A stretch of DNA of 14,928 bases from JAVBLW01 sp031553215 (GTDB lineage Bacteria > Bacillota_I > Bacilli_A > Acholeplasmatales > Anaeroplasmataceae). Below, in pieces: positions 7,745-12,640 of this stretch. The stretch's first letter is position 1. Each line of letters begins with the position of its first letter. The DNA lies in contig JAVBLW010000009.1 of the NCBI GenBank assembly GCA_031553215.1, positions 1 through 14,928 on the forward strand. Reading direction: 5' to 3'. The translations under genes and the position numbers were made by a program. The notes under the pieces were generated by a model that saw only the letters and a program-made list of their open reading frames with translations, was not told the DNA's origin and made no database searches.

Positions 7745-9531
7745 TATTCTACTGTTACACTCTTTGCAAGGTTTTTTGGTTTATCAACATCGTTACCATT
7801 CATTAATGCCACATAATAAGCAATTAATTGTGTTACAACAACTGCTAGTGGTGATCTTAAATAACTAACAACATCTGGAATAATAATATCATCTGTAGTT
7901 TGTGAATTATTGTGATTTGAAATGATAATTGGTGATGCTCCTCTTGATATAGTTTCTGTGAGATTTGATCTAGTAATCATATTTGTGTGATTTTGAGTTA
8001 TTATAGCAATAACTGGAGTACCTTCTTCAATTAATGCAATTGTACCGTGTTTTAATTCGCCAGAAGCATATCCCTCTGTATGAATATATGATATTTCTTT
8101 CAATTTTAATGCCGCTTCTAAAGAAGCATAATAATCTAGTCCTCTTCCAATATAGAAGGCACTTTTTGCTCCTTCAAATTTGACAGCTAATTCTTCTATA
8201 TTATGTTTTGAATTAACAATTTCTTCTACTGCTAAAGCAAATCTATCCAAATCTTGCTTTATACTAGTCTTTTTCTTTGCACAAGCACTTGCTAAAATCG
8301 CCAATACTACCACTTGAGCAATATAAGCTTTAGTAGAAGCTACTGATATCTCTTTTCCTGCATATATATTTAAATTATCATTAGCAAGATTATTCATACT
8401 TGATGATTCTTGATTGGTAATAGCTAGCATCTTGTGTTTTCTCTCTATGCATTTTTTCATAACAGAAATGCAGTCAGCAGTTTCACCAGATTGGGAAATA
8501 AAAATAAAATATGGATTATTAACAATAAGAGCATCTTGATATGCCAATTCACTCGCAATAAATACTTCACAATGTTTCTTTAAAAAGTTTTCAAAAAAAT
8601 ACTTACCCATATGAGCTGCATGCATACTTGTTCCACATGCAACAAAATATATTTTTTCTGAATTAATGATATCTTCTACTATCTTATCATTTATAATTAT
8701 TTCATTCTCAATATTGAAATAATTTTGAATAATTCTTCTTATAATACCAGGCTGTTCATCTATTTCTTTTAACATGAAATGTGGATAATTATTTTTAGAA
8801 ATATCTTCAGTCTTCATAGATAAAGGTTTGGTCTTATAATATATTGGCATCCCTAAATAATCCAGTAATGATATTTTATCTTTTTTTACAATACCAAATG
8901 TCTTGTCTTCTAAAATAATATACGACTCACAATATCCGACTAAAGCCATTGTATCTGATGCTATTGTTACACCATCTTTTCCTTGACCTAACAATAGCGG
9001 AGTCTTATTTTTAGCAATATAAATTTTGTCTTTATTCTCAGTATCAATAATTAATAATGCATAAGATCCTTCTACAGAAATTAAGGTTTTTCTAATTGCC
9101 TCTTCTACTGATAAACTTTTACTAAAGTAATCAATTAAATTAACAATAACTTCGGTATCTGTTTCACTATTAAATTTATATCCACCTAGATACTTTTCAA
9201 TTAATTCTTTATAATTTTCAATTACCCCATTATGAACTACTATAAAACGAGTTGAATTTGACATATGAGGATGTGAATTGGTATAACATGGTTTACCATG
9301 AGTAGCCCATCTTGTATGACCAATAGCAAAAGAGGTTTCATAATCAAAATCTACAATTTCTTTCAAATTTGATATTCTACCTTCTCTTTTATATATTTCA
9401 AATTTATTTTTTGCATGGTTTAAAACAGCTATTCCAGCTGAATCATATCCACGATATTCAAGTTTTTCTAAACCTTTAATAACGATATCTCTAGCATCGC
9501 CATTTCCTATATGACCAACAATACCACACAT
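7744..9531 (-). CDS. glmS: GlmS, glutamine-fructose-6-phosphate aminotransferase (isomerizing)
   Basis: GlmS makes glucosamine-6-phosphate from fructose-6-phosphate and glutamine, the committed step of hexosamine synthesis, in the cytosol. The 595-residue protein is close to the usual 600. The N-terminal class II glutamine amidotransferase domain starts with the nucleophile Cys2 (MCGIVG), with YRGYDSAG (26-33) and GHTRWATHG (71-79). Two SIS sugar-isomerase domains follow, with ACGTSMHAA, SQSGETAD and STKAY, and the protein ends with the strongly conserved NLAKSVTVE. An AGGAGAG SD sits 9 nt before ATG 9531. It is the first gene of the cluster, with its own sigma-A-like promoter and an untranslated leader of only about 25 nt. 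Confidence 0.98.
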   Translation of the reverse strand: MCGIVGHIGNGDARDIVIKGLEKLEYRGYDSAGIAVLNHAKNKFEIYKREGRISNLKEIVDFDYETSFAIGHTRWATHGKPCYTNSHPHMSNSTRFIVVHNGVIENYKELIEKYLGGYKFNSETDTEVIVNLIDYFSKSLSVEEAIRKTLISVEGSYALLIIDTENKDKIYIAKNKTPLLLGQGKDGVTIASDTMALVGYCESYIILEDKTFGIVKKDKISLLDYLGMPIYYKTKPLSMKTEDISKNNYPHFMLKEIDEQPGIIRRIIQNYFNIENEIIINDKIVEDIINSEKIYFVACGTSMHAAHMGKYFFENFLKKHCEVFIASELAYQDALIVNNPYFIFISQSGETADCISVMKKCIERKHKMLAITNQESSSMNNLANDNLNIYAGKEISVASTKAYIAQVVVLAILASACAKKKTSIKQDLDRFALAVEEIVNSKHNIEELAVKFEGAKSAFYIGRGLDYYASLEAALKLKEISYIHTEGYASGELKHGTIALIEEGTPVIAIITQNHTNMITRSNLTETISRGASPIIISNHNNSQTTDDIIIPDVVSYLRSPLAVVVTQLIAYYVALMNGNDVDKPKNLAKSVTVE

Positions 9532-9561
9532 TTTATAACTCTCCTAAGTGACATTTAACTT

Positions 9562-9590
9562 ATCATATCATATTATGCCAAAAATTTCAA
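9562..9590 (-). promoter_or_regulatory. glmS operon promoter
   Basis: On the minus strand TTGAAA (9590-9585) and TATGAT (9567-9562) are separated by exactly 17 bp, a good housekeeping sigma promoter. The predicted start is near 9555, leaving a leader of about 24 nt that holds only the SD. That is too short for a glmS ribozyme. Confidence 0.7.
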
Positions 9591-9656
9591 TAAACTACAC
9601 CAAAATGGATATCTACAAAATAAAGAATTTCTCCTATTTATATCTACTCAGCAAGT

Positions 9657-9678
9657 AAAAGATATATTTCAATCTTTT
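9657..9678. repeat. Inverted repeat between divergent glmS and recombinase promoters
   Basis: AAAAGAT (9657-9663) and ATCTTTT (9672-9678) form a perfect 7-bp inverted repeat with an 8-nt centre, lying between the two divergent promoters. It could be an operator for either gene, but it is short and AT-rich and may be chance. Apart from this and the two promoters, 9591-9701 shows nothing else. Confidence 0.3.
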
Positions 9679-9701
9679 ATATCTTAATCATTAATAATTT
9701 T

Positions 9702-9710
9702 TGATATAAT
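9702..9710 (+). promoter_or_regulatory. Extended -10 promoter of the tyrosine recombinase
   Basis: TGATATAAT is a perfect TATAAT with the TGn extension. The predicted start is near 9717, about 29 nt before the ATG, and the leader contains the SD GAAAGAGG (9729-9736). No strong -35 is visible. Confidence 0.6.
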
Positions 9711-9745
9711 CACAATACTATTCACATAGAAAGAGGTTATATCAC

Positions 9746-10675
9746 ATGAATATTAATTTAAACGAGTTCGTCAAGAACTTATATCAATATGCAAATATAA
9801 ATGATTTAGAAATAGAACGTGGACGTGAAATGTTTATGCAACACGTCAAAATTACTAAGGCCAAAGCTACATATAAATTTTATGAATCACATCTAAGGTT
9901 ACTTTGTGATTATTTGAAAGAAAATAATATCGAATTTTTTTCTAAAATTACTACTGAAATAATTAATTCATACGTATTAAGATGTCAAAAATTAAAAATT
10001 ACTAATTGTACTATCAACAAAAGAATTGGTGCTTTGAAAGCTGTGATTGCTTATCTTAATAAAGAGGAAATTATTAATCAGGATTTTAAATACTATAAGC
10101 TCAAAGAGATTAAGCCTGAAATTGAAATAATTTCAATGAATAATCTTAAACTTGTACTTGAAGATGGAAATAGAAATGGTACGAGACAAAACTACTTACT
10201 TCTACTTCTTTTAATATCAACTGGTATAAGAAGAACTGAACTTACTATGATTGATAAGGAATATATTAATTTAGAATCTAATCAGATTTATTTAGAGCAC
10301 ACAAAGACCAACTCCCCAAGATATATTTATTTCGATTCAACAACTAAAAAATTAATTGAATCAGAAATGAAAAATAATAATTCAAAGTGGCTTTTTTATA
10401 ATCCAGAAACTAACGATCATATTACAACTAGTCAAATAGATAATTTTATTTCGAGAATTAAAAAAAGACTCAACCTTGATAAGTTGAGTCCTCATAAGTT
10501 TAGACATACATACGCAACCATGCTCCTTGAGAATGGTGCTACCTTAGAAGAGGTCCGTTTATTGATGGGACATTCTAGCTACGAAATGACAAAACGATAT
10601 TTGCATATAAATAATAAAAAGTTAGCGAAAACCTCATTGGCCATGAATCCGCTAACTTCCCTTTTACACGGGTGA
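9746..10675 (+). CDS. Tyrosine-type site-specific recombinase (XerC/D-like integrase)
   Basis: It catalyses DNA breakage and rejoining at a specific site through a phosphotyrosine intermediate. The 309-residue protein has an N-terminal SAM-like core-binding domain (about 25-110) and a C-terminal catalytic domain. All six active-site residues are present: Arg162 in TGIRRTEL, Lys187 in the beta-hairpin HTKTNS, His250 and Arg253 in SPHKFRHT, His276 in LMGHSS and nucleophile Tyr285 in KRYLH. The size, without an arm-binding domain, resembles XerC/XerD and simple integrases. An SD (GAAAGAGG) lies 9 nt before ATG 9746. It is the only plus-strand gene here, faces tRNA-Gln, and its stop codon sits inside a 14-bp sequence repeated in that tRNA gene. 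No excisionase or other phage genes accompany it in the window, so it may be the remnant of an integrated element. Confidence 0.95.
   Translation: MNINLNEFVKNLYQYANINDLEIERGREMFMQHVKITKAKATYKFYESHLRLLCDYLKENNIEFFSKITTEIINSYVLRCQKLKITNCTINKRIGALKAVIAYLNKEEIINQDFKYYKLKEIKPEIEIISMNNLKLVLEDGNRNGTRQNYLLLLLLISTGIRRTELTMIDKEYINLESNQIYLEHTKTNSPRYIYFDSTTKKLIESEMKNNNSKWLFYNPETNDHITTSQIDNFISRIKKRLNLDKLSPHKFRHTYATMLLENGATLEEVRLLMGHSSYEMTKRYLHINNKKLAKTSLAMNPLTSLLHG
10467..10490. repeat. Perfect 8-bp inverted repeat inside the recombinase gene
   Basis: GACTCAAC (10467-10474) and GTTGAGTC (10483-10490) pair exactly around an 8-nt loop, just upstream of the codons for the His-x-x-Arg motif. It is GC-richer than its surroundings. 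It may be an mRNA hairpin, a protein-binding site, or a codon coincidence. Confidence 0.3.
10608..10658 (-). terminator. Minus-strand terminator for tRNA-Gln, embedded in the recombinase 3' end
   Basis: AAGTTAGCG (10658-10650) and CGCTAACTT (10627-10619) form a perfect 9-bp stem. On the minus strand it is followed by TTTTTATTATTTAT, a good terminator tail. The 22-nt loop contains a small inner palindrome around TGGCCA. It lies about 57 nt after the tRNA 3' end and overlaps the last 20 or so recombinase codons. Confidence 0.6.
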
Positions 10676-10682
10676 CGGAGTC
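10669..10682 (+). repeat. 14-bp direct repeat, copy 1 (spans recombinase stop codon)
   Basis: CGGGTGACGGAGTC occurs here and again, exactly and in the same orientation, at 10742-10755 inside tRNA-Gln, 73 bp away. This copy contains the recombinase TGA stop. An exact GC-rich 14-mer recurring this close in AT-rich DNA is unlikely to be chance and could be an attachment-site core. Confidence 0.6.
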
Positions 10683-10700
10683 GTTGATTCCTACTCCCGT
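10675..10700. repeat. Hairpin immediately after the recombinase gene
   Basis: ACGGAGT (10675-10681) pairs with ACTCCCGT (10693-10700) with one bulged base and an 11-nt loop. An alternative 6-bp stem pairs CACGGG (10667-10672) with CCCGTG (10696-10701). The arms reuse the sequence of the repeated tRNA segment and resemble the tRNA anticodon stem. No T-run follows on either strand, so it is not an obvious terminator. Confidence 0.45.
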
Positions 10701-10714
10701 GACATCAATAAAAC

Positions 10715-10789
10715 TGGCAGGGCTAGCTGGATTTGAACCAGCGGGTGACGGAGTCAAAGTCCGTTGCCTTACCGCTTGGCTATAGCCCT
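10715..10789 (-). tRNA. tRNA-Gln (anticodon UUG), CCA encoded
   Basis: The minus strand folds into a full cloverleaf. The acceptor stem pairs AGGGCTA with TAGCCCT and ends in G plus an encoded CCA (10717-10715). The anticodon arm is ACGGA-CTTTGAC-TCCGT with anticodon TTG, and the T-loop reads TTCAAAT. The 5' half closely matches bacillar tRNA-Gln as I recall it. The gene has its own promoter and stands alone rather than in a tRNA cluster. The 3' side of its anticodon arm, the variable loop and the first T-stem bases carry the sequence repeated at the recombinase stop codon. Confidence 0.97.
10742..10755 (+). repeat. 14-bp direct repeat, copy 2 (inside tRNA-Gln)
   Basis: This is the exact copy of 10669-10682. 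In tRNA terms it runs from the 3' side of the anticodon loop through the anticodon stem and variable region into the T-stem. The anticodon loop is a known crossover region for tRNA-targeting integrases, but the identity stops well before the tRNA 3' end. Confidence 0.6.
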
Positions 10790-10806
10790 AAATGTGATAC
10801 TTTTAT

Positions 10807-10835
10807 ATTTTACTAAATTTAAAATGAAATTGCAA
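10807..10835 (-). promoter_or_regulatory. tRNA-Gln promoter
   Basis: On the minus strand TTGCAA (10835-10830), a 17-bp spacer and TAAAAT (10812-10807) place the start near 10800, about 11 nt before the mature tRNA 5' end. Confidence 0.65.
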
Positions 10836-10850
10836 GTACTATTTTTAAAT

Positions 10851-10884
10851 ATTATATAAAGGTCCTTTTACCACCTAAAAGTCC
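10851..10884 (-). terminator. Weak terminator-like hairpin upstream of tRNA-Gln
   Basis: GGACTTTTA (10884-10876) pairs with TAAAAGGACC (10870-10861) across a GGTGG loop, with one internal mismatch, and is followed by TTTATATAAT. It could end a transcript coming from the extended -10 promoter near 11240. The tail is weak. Confidence 0.35.
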
Positions 10885-10924
10885 TAACAATAATTATATT
10901 AGATTATAAAATATATCTAAACAT

Positions 10925-11041
10925 TCATTTTAATTTTTTATAAGCACTCCTTATTGTGTATTTATTATTAACCAAAATTTCCAATATATCCTGTAGCGAA
11001 TATAATCTCTTCAATAATAAAAGAACCATTTTTTTACTCAT
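10925..11041 (-). CDS. Possible small ORF, 38 residues, function unknown
   Basis: ATG 11041 opens a 38-codon frame, preceded by an AGG about 7 nt upstream. The product would be basic and leucine-rich (LLLLKRLYSL near the start), ending in a lysine-rich tail, and likely alpha-helical. The same frame is open for another 18 codons upstream without a start, so this could equally be the degraded end of a longer gene. I do not recognise it. It precedes a weak terminator and follows the other small ORF at 11167-11214 in a different frame. Confidence 0.2.
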   Translation of the reverse strand: MSKKMVLLLLKRLYSLQDILEILVNNKYTIRSAYKKLK

Positions 11042-11166
11042 ATCTATACCTATAAAGGTGAAGAAGGCTTTTATTAGTCTAAATTCAATGACTTAAATAA
11101 CTTCCTAATCTGATTCGGTTCCTATTAACTAGGTAGCAGCGTTTGGGGTTTTAGCGTGAAAAAACT

Positions 11167-11214
11167 CTATATTTTTACATAATACAAAGTTTCATCAACT
11201 TCTTTTATATACAT
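11167..11214 (-). CDS. Possible leader-like mini-ORF, 15 residues
   Basis: ATG 11214 is preceded by the strong SD AGAAAGGTGAAG a few bases upstream and lies about 20 nt after an extended -10 promoter, a layout like a leader peptide or small peptide gene. The 15-residue product is acidic then tyrosine-rich (VDETLYYVKI). Its length is at the limit where chance cannot be excluded, and no known leader peptide is recognised. Confidence 0.2.
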   Translation of the reverse strand: MYIKEVDETLYYVKI

Positions 11215-11236
11215 ATACTTCACCTTTCTTAATCTA

Positions 11237-11245
11237 ATTATAGCA
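11237..11245 (-). promoter_or_regulatory. Possible extended -10 promoter in the gene-poor stretch
   Basis: The minus strand reads TGCTATAAT, the TGn extension plus a perfect TATAAT, with a predicted start near 11230. No good -35 is visible. It would drive the mini-ORF at 11214 and the region down to the tRNA promoter. Confidence 0.4.
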
Positions 11246-11328
11246 AAAAAGCAGATCGCACTAGTAGCTAGACCACTTCATATATACTTTACAACTTCAT
11301 AATAATTTTTAAGTTTGTTTGTGAATGC

Positions 11329-11360
11329 AAAAAAGAACAAACTTTTTAGGGTTTGTTCTT
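11329..11360 (-). terminator. Intrinsic terminator after the displaced immunity gene
   Basis: AAGAACAAAC (11360-11351) and GTTTGTTCTT (11342-11333) form a perfect 10-bp stem with an 8-nt loop, followed on the minus strand by a T-run into TGC. It begins 15 bp after the stop codon of the immunity-like gene. Confidence 0.85.
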
Positions 11361-11375
11361 CCATATCTTATAAGA

Positions 11376-11693
11376 TTATTTATAATTTTTTTTCTTAATC
11401 GCGTCTTCTGCTTTTTTTAACATTTCTTCACTAATTTCTTTTGGCAAATCGTCATTTTCAGAAACAAATACACATAATGATGAAGAATCATTGGTTAAAT
11501 CAACACCTGTGTCGAAATTTAGTTCTGCATATTCATCATCACTATCTTCTTCAATAAATTCCATTATTCTACTTGCAAGATATAATAGCCCCTTTTTATC
11601 TCCAAATATTTCAATGTGCTTATCAGATTGTTTTATATTTATTTGCATATCACTAAAATCATTTTCTTCTAAAAAATTTTTATAATCTAACAT
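11376..11693 (-). CDS. Probable immunity protein of the displaced toxin cassette (Imm32-like)
   Basis: A small acidic cytosolic protein of 105 residues with no signal peptide or membrane segment. The central pattern GDKKGLLYLASRIMEF followed by an acidic stretch and a beta-rich SSLCVFVSEND segment resembles the Imm32 immunity family as I know it, but this is a recollection, not a search. The start is ATG 11693: a strong GGAGG (11702-11706) sits 8 nt upstream, whereas the longer frame from TTG 11708 would place that SD inside the protein. The toxin stop codon ends 2 bp before this ATG and the SD lies within the toxin's last codons, the classic toxin-immunity arrangement. It is the last gene before a strong terminator. 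Its likely role is to neutralise the preceding tip. Confidence 0.75.
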   Translation of the reverse strand: MLDYKNFLEENDFSDMQINIKQSDKHIEIFGDKKGLLYLASRIMEFIEEDSDDEYAELNFDTGVDLTNDSSSLCVFVSENDDLPKEISEEMLKKAEDAIKKKNYK

Positions 11694-11695
11694 TT

Positions 11696-12373
11696 TTATG
11701 TCCTCCAAAATACGTGAATGTCTATTTTGGGTTTTTGCCCCGGGAACCCAAAAGGTTTTGCATATTGCTCTAAGTTTATATGCTGTCCCATCTTTTGAAC
11801 ATGCGGTATCGTCGGGTCAATATCAAATCTTGCAATTCTTGTTGGATCAGATTTAGATACTAGAATTTTTTGATTAACTATGCCATTAGCATCTTTATAA
11901 TAATATTGTTTTGGTCCCAAGAAATCATCAACACGACTCAATGCATCATCAATAGTATCAAATGTCTCACTAGTATTAATACACTTATTATGAACAAGAA
12001 CATTAGATTCCCCAACATAATAGTTGTGAAGGTCTCTTACTTCAAAATTATAAGTAGTCTCAGGTGTATCTAAATGCTCAACTTCTAATGATGTTATTTT
12101 ATCATAATTTCCATTTGATAACAATATATTCATTCCTAATTCTAGGTCTCCGGCATTAATCCATTGTTTCAAATCAGGTATATAGAATGGATGTTCTTTT
12201 GTACAAGTAATATGTTCATCACTAATATGAACGTGAATCCATTCTTCAGTTTTATTACGGAAAAGTGTGACTACTTCTTTTAATTCTTGTTCTCCAGTTT
12301 CTTCATTATATGCCCATACTTTGTCTCCAATTTCAATATCTTCTATAGCTTTATGTCCTAACTCTGTTGACAC
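11696..12373 (-). CDS. Displaced 5'-truncated Hint-toxin tip of an RHS-type polymorphic toxin
   Basis: Residues 1-129 are a Hint domain lacking its beginning: it starts at TELGHK, keeps the TCTKEHPFYI block (His61) and ends at VLVHN (128-129), but the catalytic Cys of the usual CFxAGT has become SDISGT upstream. Residues about 132-225 are a different toxin tip from the one upstream, with QYYYKDANG, RFDIDPTIPH, GQHINL and a final KIDIHVFW. The His/Asp-rich pattern reminds me of the Ntox24-type tip, with low certainty. The GTG at 12373 has no usable SD, and the frame is open but startless up to a TGA at 12455-12457. It is therefore probably a silent donor cassette rather than an expressed protein. 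The Hint DNA is nearly identical to part of the intact gene to the right, and the matching immunity gene follows 2 bp after the stop. Confidence 0.8.
   Translation of the reverse strand: MSTELGHKAIEDIEIGDKVWAYNEETGEQELKEVVTLFRNKTEEWIHVHISDEHITCTKEHPFYIPDLKQWINAGDLELGMNILLSNGNYDKITSLEVEHLDTPETTYNFEVRDLHNYYVGESNVLVHNKCINTSETFDTIDDALSRVDDFLGPKQYYYKDANGIVNQKILVSKSDPTRIARFDIDPTIPHVQKMGQHINLEQYAKPFGFPGQKPKIDIHVFWRT
12273..12368 (-). repeat. 96-bp near-identical Hint segment, displaced copy
   Basis: It matches 14266-14361 over 96 bp with only three mismatches, in direct orientation. It encodes TELGHK through QELKEVV. Upstream of 12368 (in the coding direction) similarity ends abruptly apart from a shared Gly-Thr; downstream, protein similarity continues but DNA identity falls. 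Confidence 0.95.
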
Positions 12374-12512
12374 CTTTTTGGTTCCGGATATGTCTGATTT
12401 TAAAGCATAAAATCTATACTCTTTAATGATTTTACAAGTTGGCGTGTTTTTTGTTCATTTTGTCGGTGTGACTAACAATGTGTCCGAGTGAAAATATTTT
12501 TTAAATTTTTGC

Positions 12513-12543
12513 AAAAAAAAGTTAATTTTTGAAAATCAACTTT
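12513..12543 (-). terminator. Second terminator of the toxin-LRR operon
   Basis: AAAGTTGATTTT (12543-12532) pairs with AAAATTAACTTT next to a one- to two-base loop with one G-U pair, followed by a T-run (12520-12513). It lies about 40 bp beyond the first terminator and acts as a backup that insulates the displaced cassette. Confidence 0.6.
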
Positions 12544-12582
12544 CGTCTTAATTAATTCAATGAATATTTCACTCCTAAAGCG

Positions 12583-12618
12583 AAAAAAAAGACCGCAGAA
12601 GTCATATCTTCCACAGTC
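12583..12618 (-). terminator. Main terminator of the toxin-LRR operon
   Basis: GACTGTGGAAG (12618-12608) pairs with CTTCTGCGGTC (12601-12591) in an 11-bp stem with three G-U pairs and a 6-nt loop, followed by eight T on the minus strand. It starts 22 bp after the LRR gene stop. Confidence 0.88.
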
Positions 12619-12640
12619 CTTCTTCATAAATTCACCTTAA

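Larger units (their letters stand above)
10885..11328. other. Gene-poor stretch with a possible small transcription unit
   Basis: About 440 bp without a convincing gene on either strand. On the minus strand it holds an extended -10 promoter, two possible very short ORFs with plausible SDs and a moderately GC-richer segment (about 11100-11160) containing a short CCTA/TAGG hairpin, ending at the weak terminator at 10851-10884. I recognise no known RNA family. It may encode a small RNA or be the decayed remains of an accessory gene between the tRNA and the toxin cassette. Confidence 0.4.
12374..12640. other. Junction between the active toxin operon and the displaced cassette
   Basis: This 267-bp stretch holds two terminators for the LRR gene (12513-12543 and 12583-12618). 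From about 12440 to 12490 there is a GC-richer segment in which TGTCGGTGTG and TGTCCGAGTG recur, possibly the end of a lost insertion sequence. The minus-strand frame in 12374-12454 runs into the displaced Hint domain but has no start. No promoter for the displaced cassette is evident. Confidence 0.5.

Noticed and set aside
9532..9745. glmS ribozyme upstream of glmS
   Set aside because: The promoter leaves only about 24 nt of leader, and I see no ribozyme core sequence in this AT-rich gap.
10575..10757. Minus-strand open frame of 60 codons overlapping tRNA-Gln and the recombinase 3' end
   Set aside because: It runs through the tRNA gene and the recombinase C-terminus and shows no SD or family signature.
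11694..11708. TTG start at 11708 for the Imm32-like gene
   Set aside because: The GGAGG SD would then be inside the gene and no other SD is upstream; ATG 11693 has ideal spacing.
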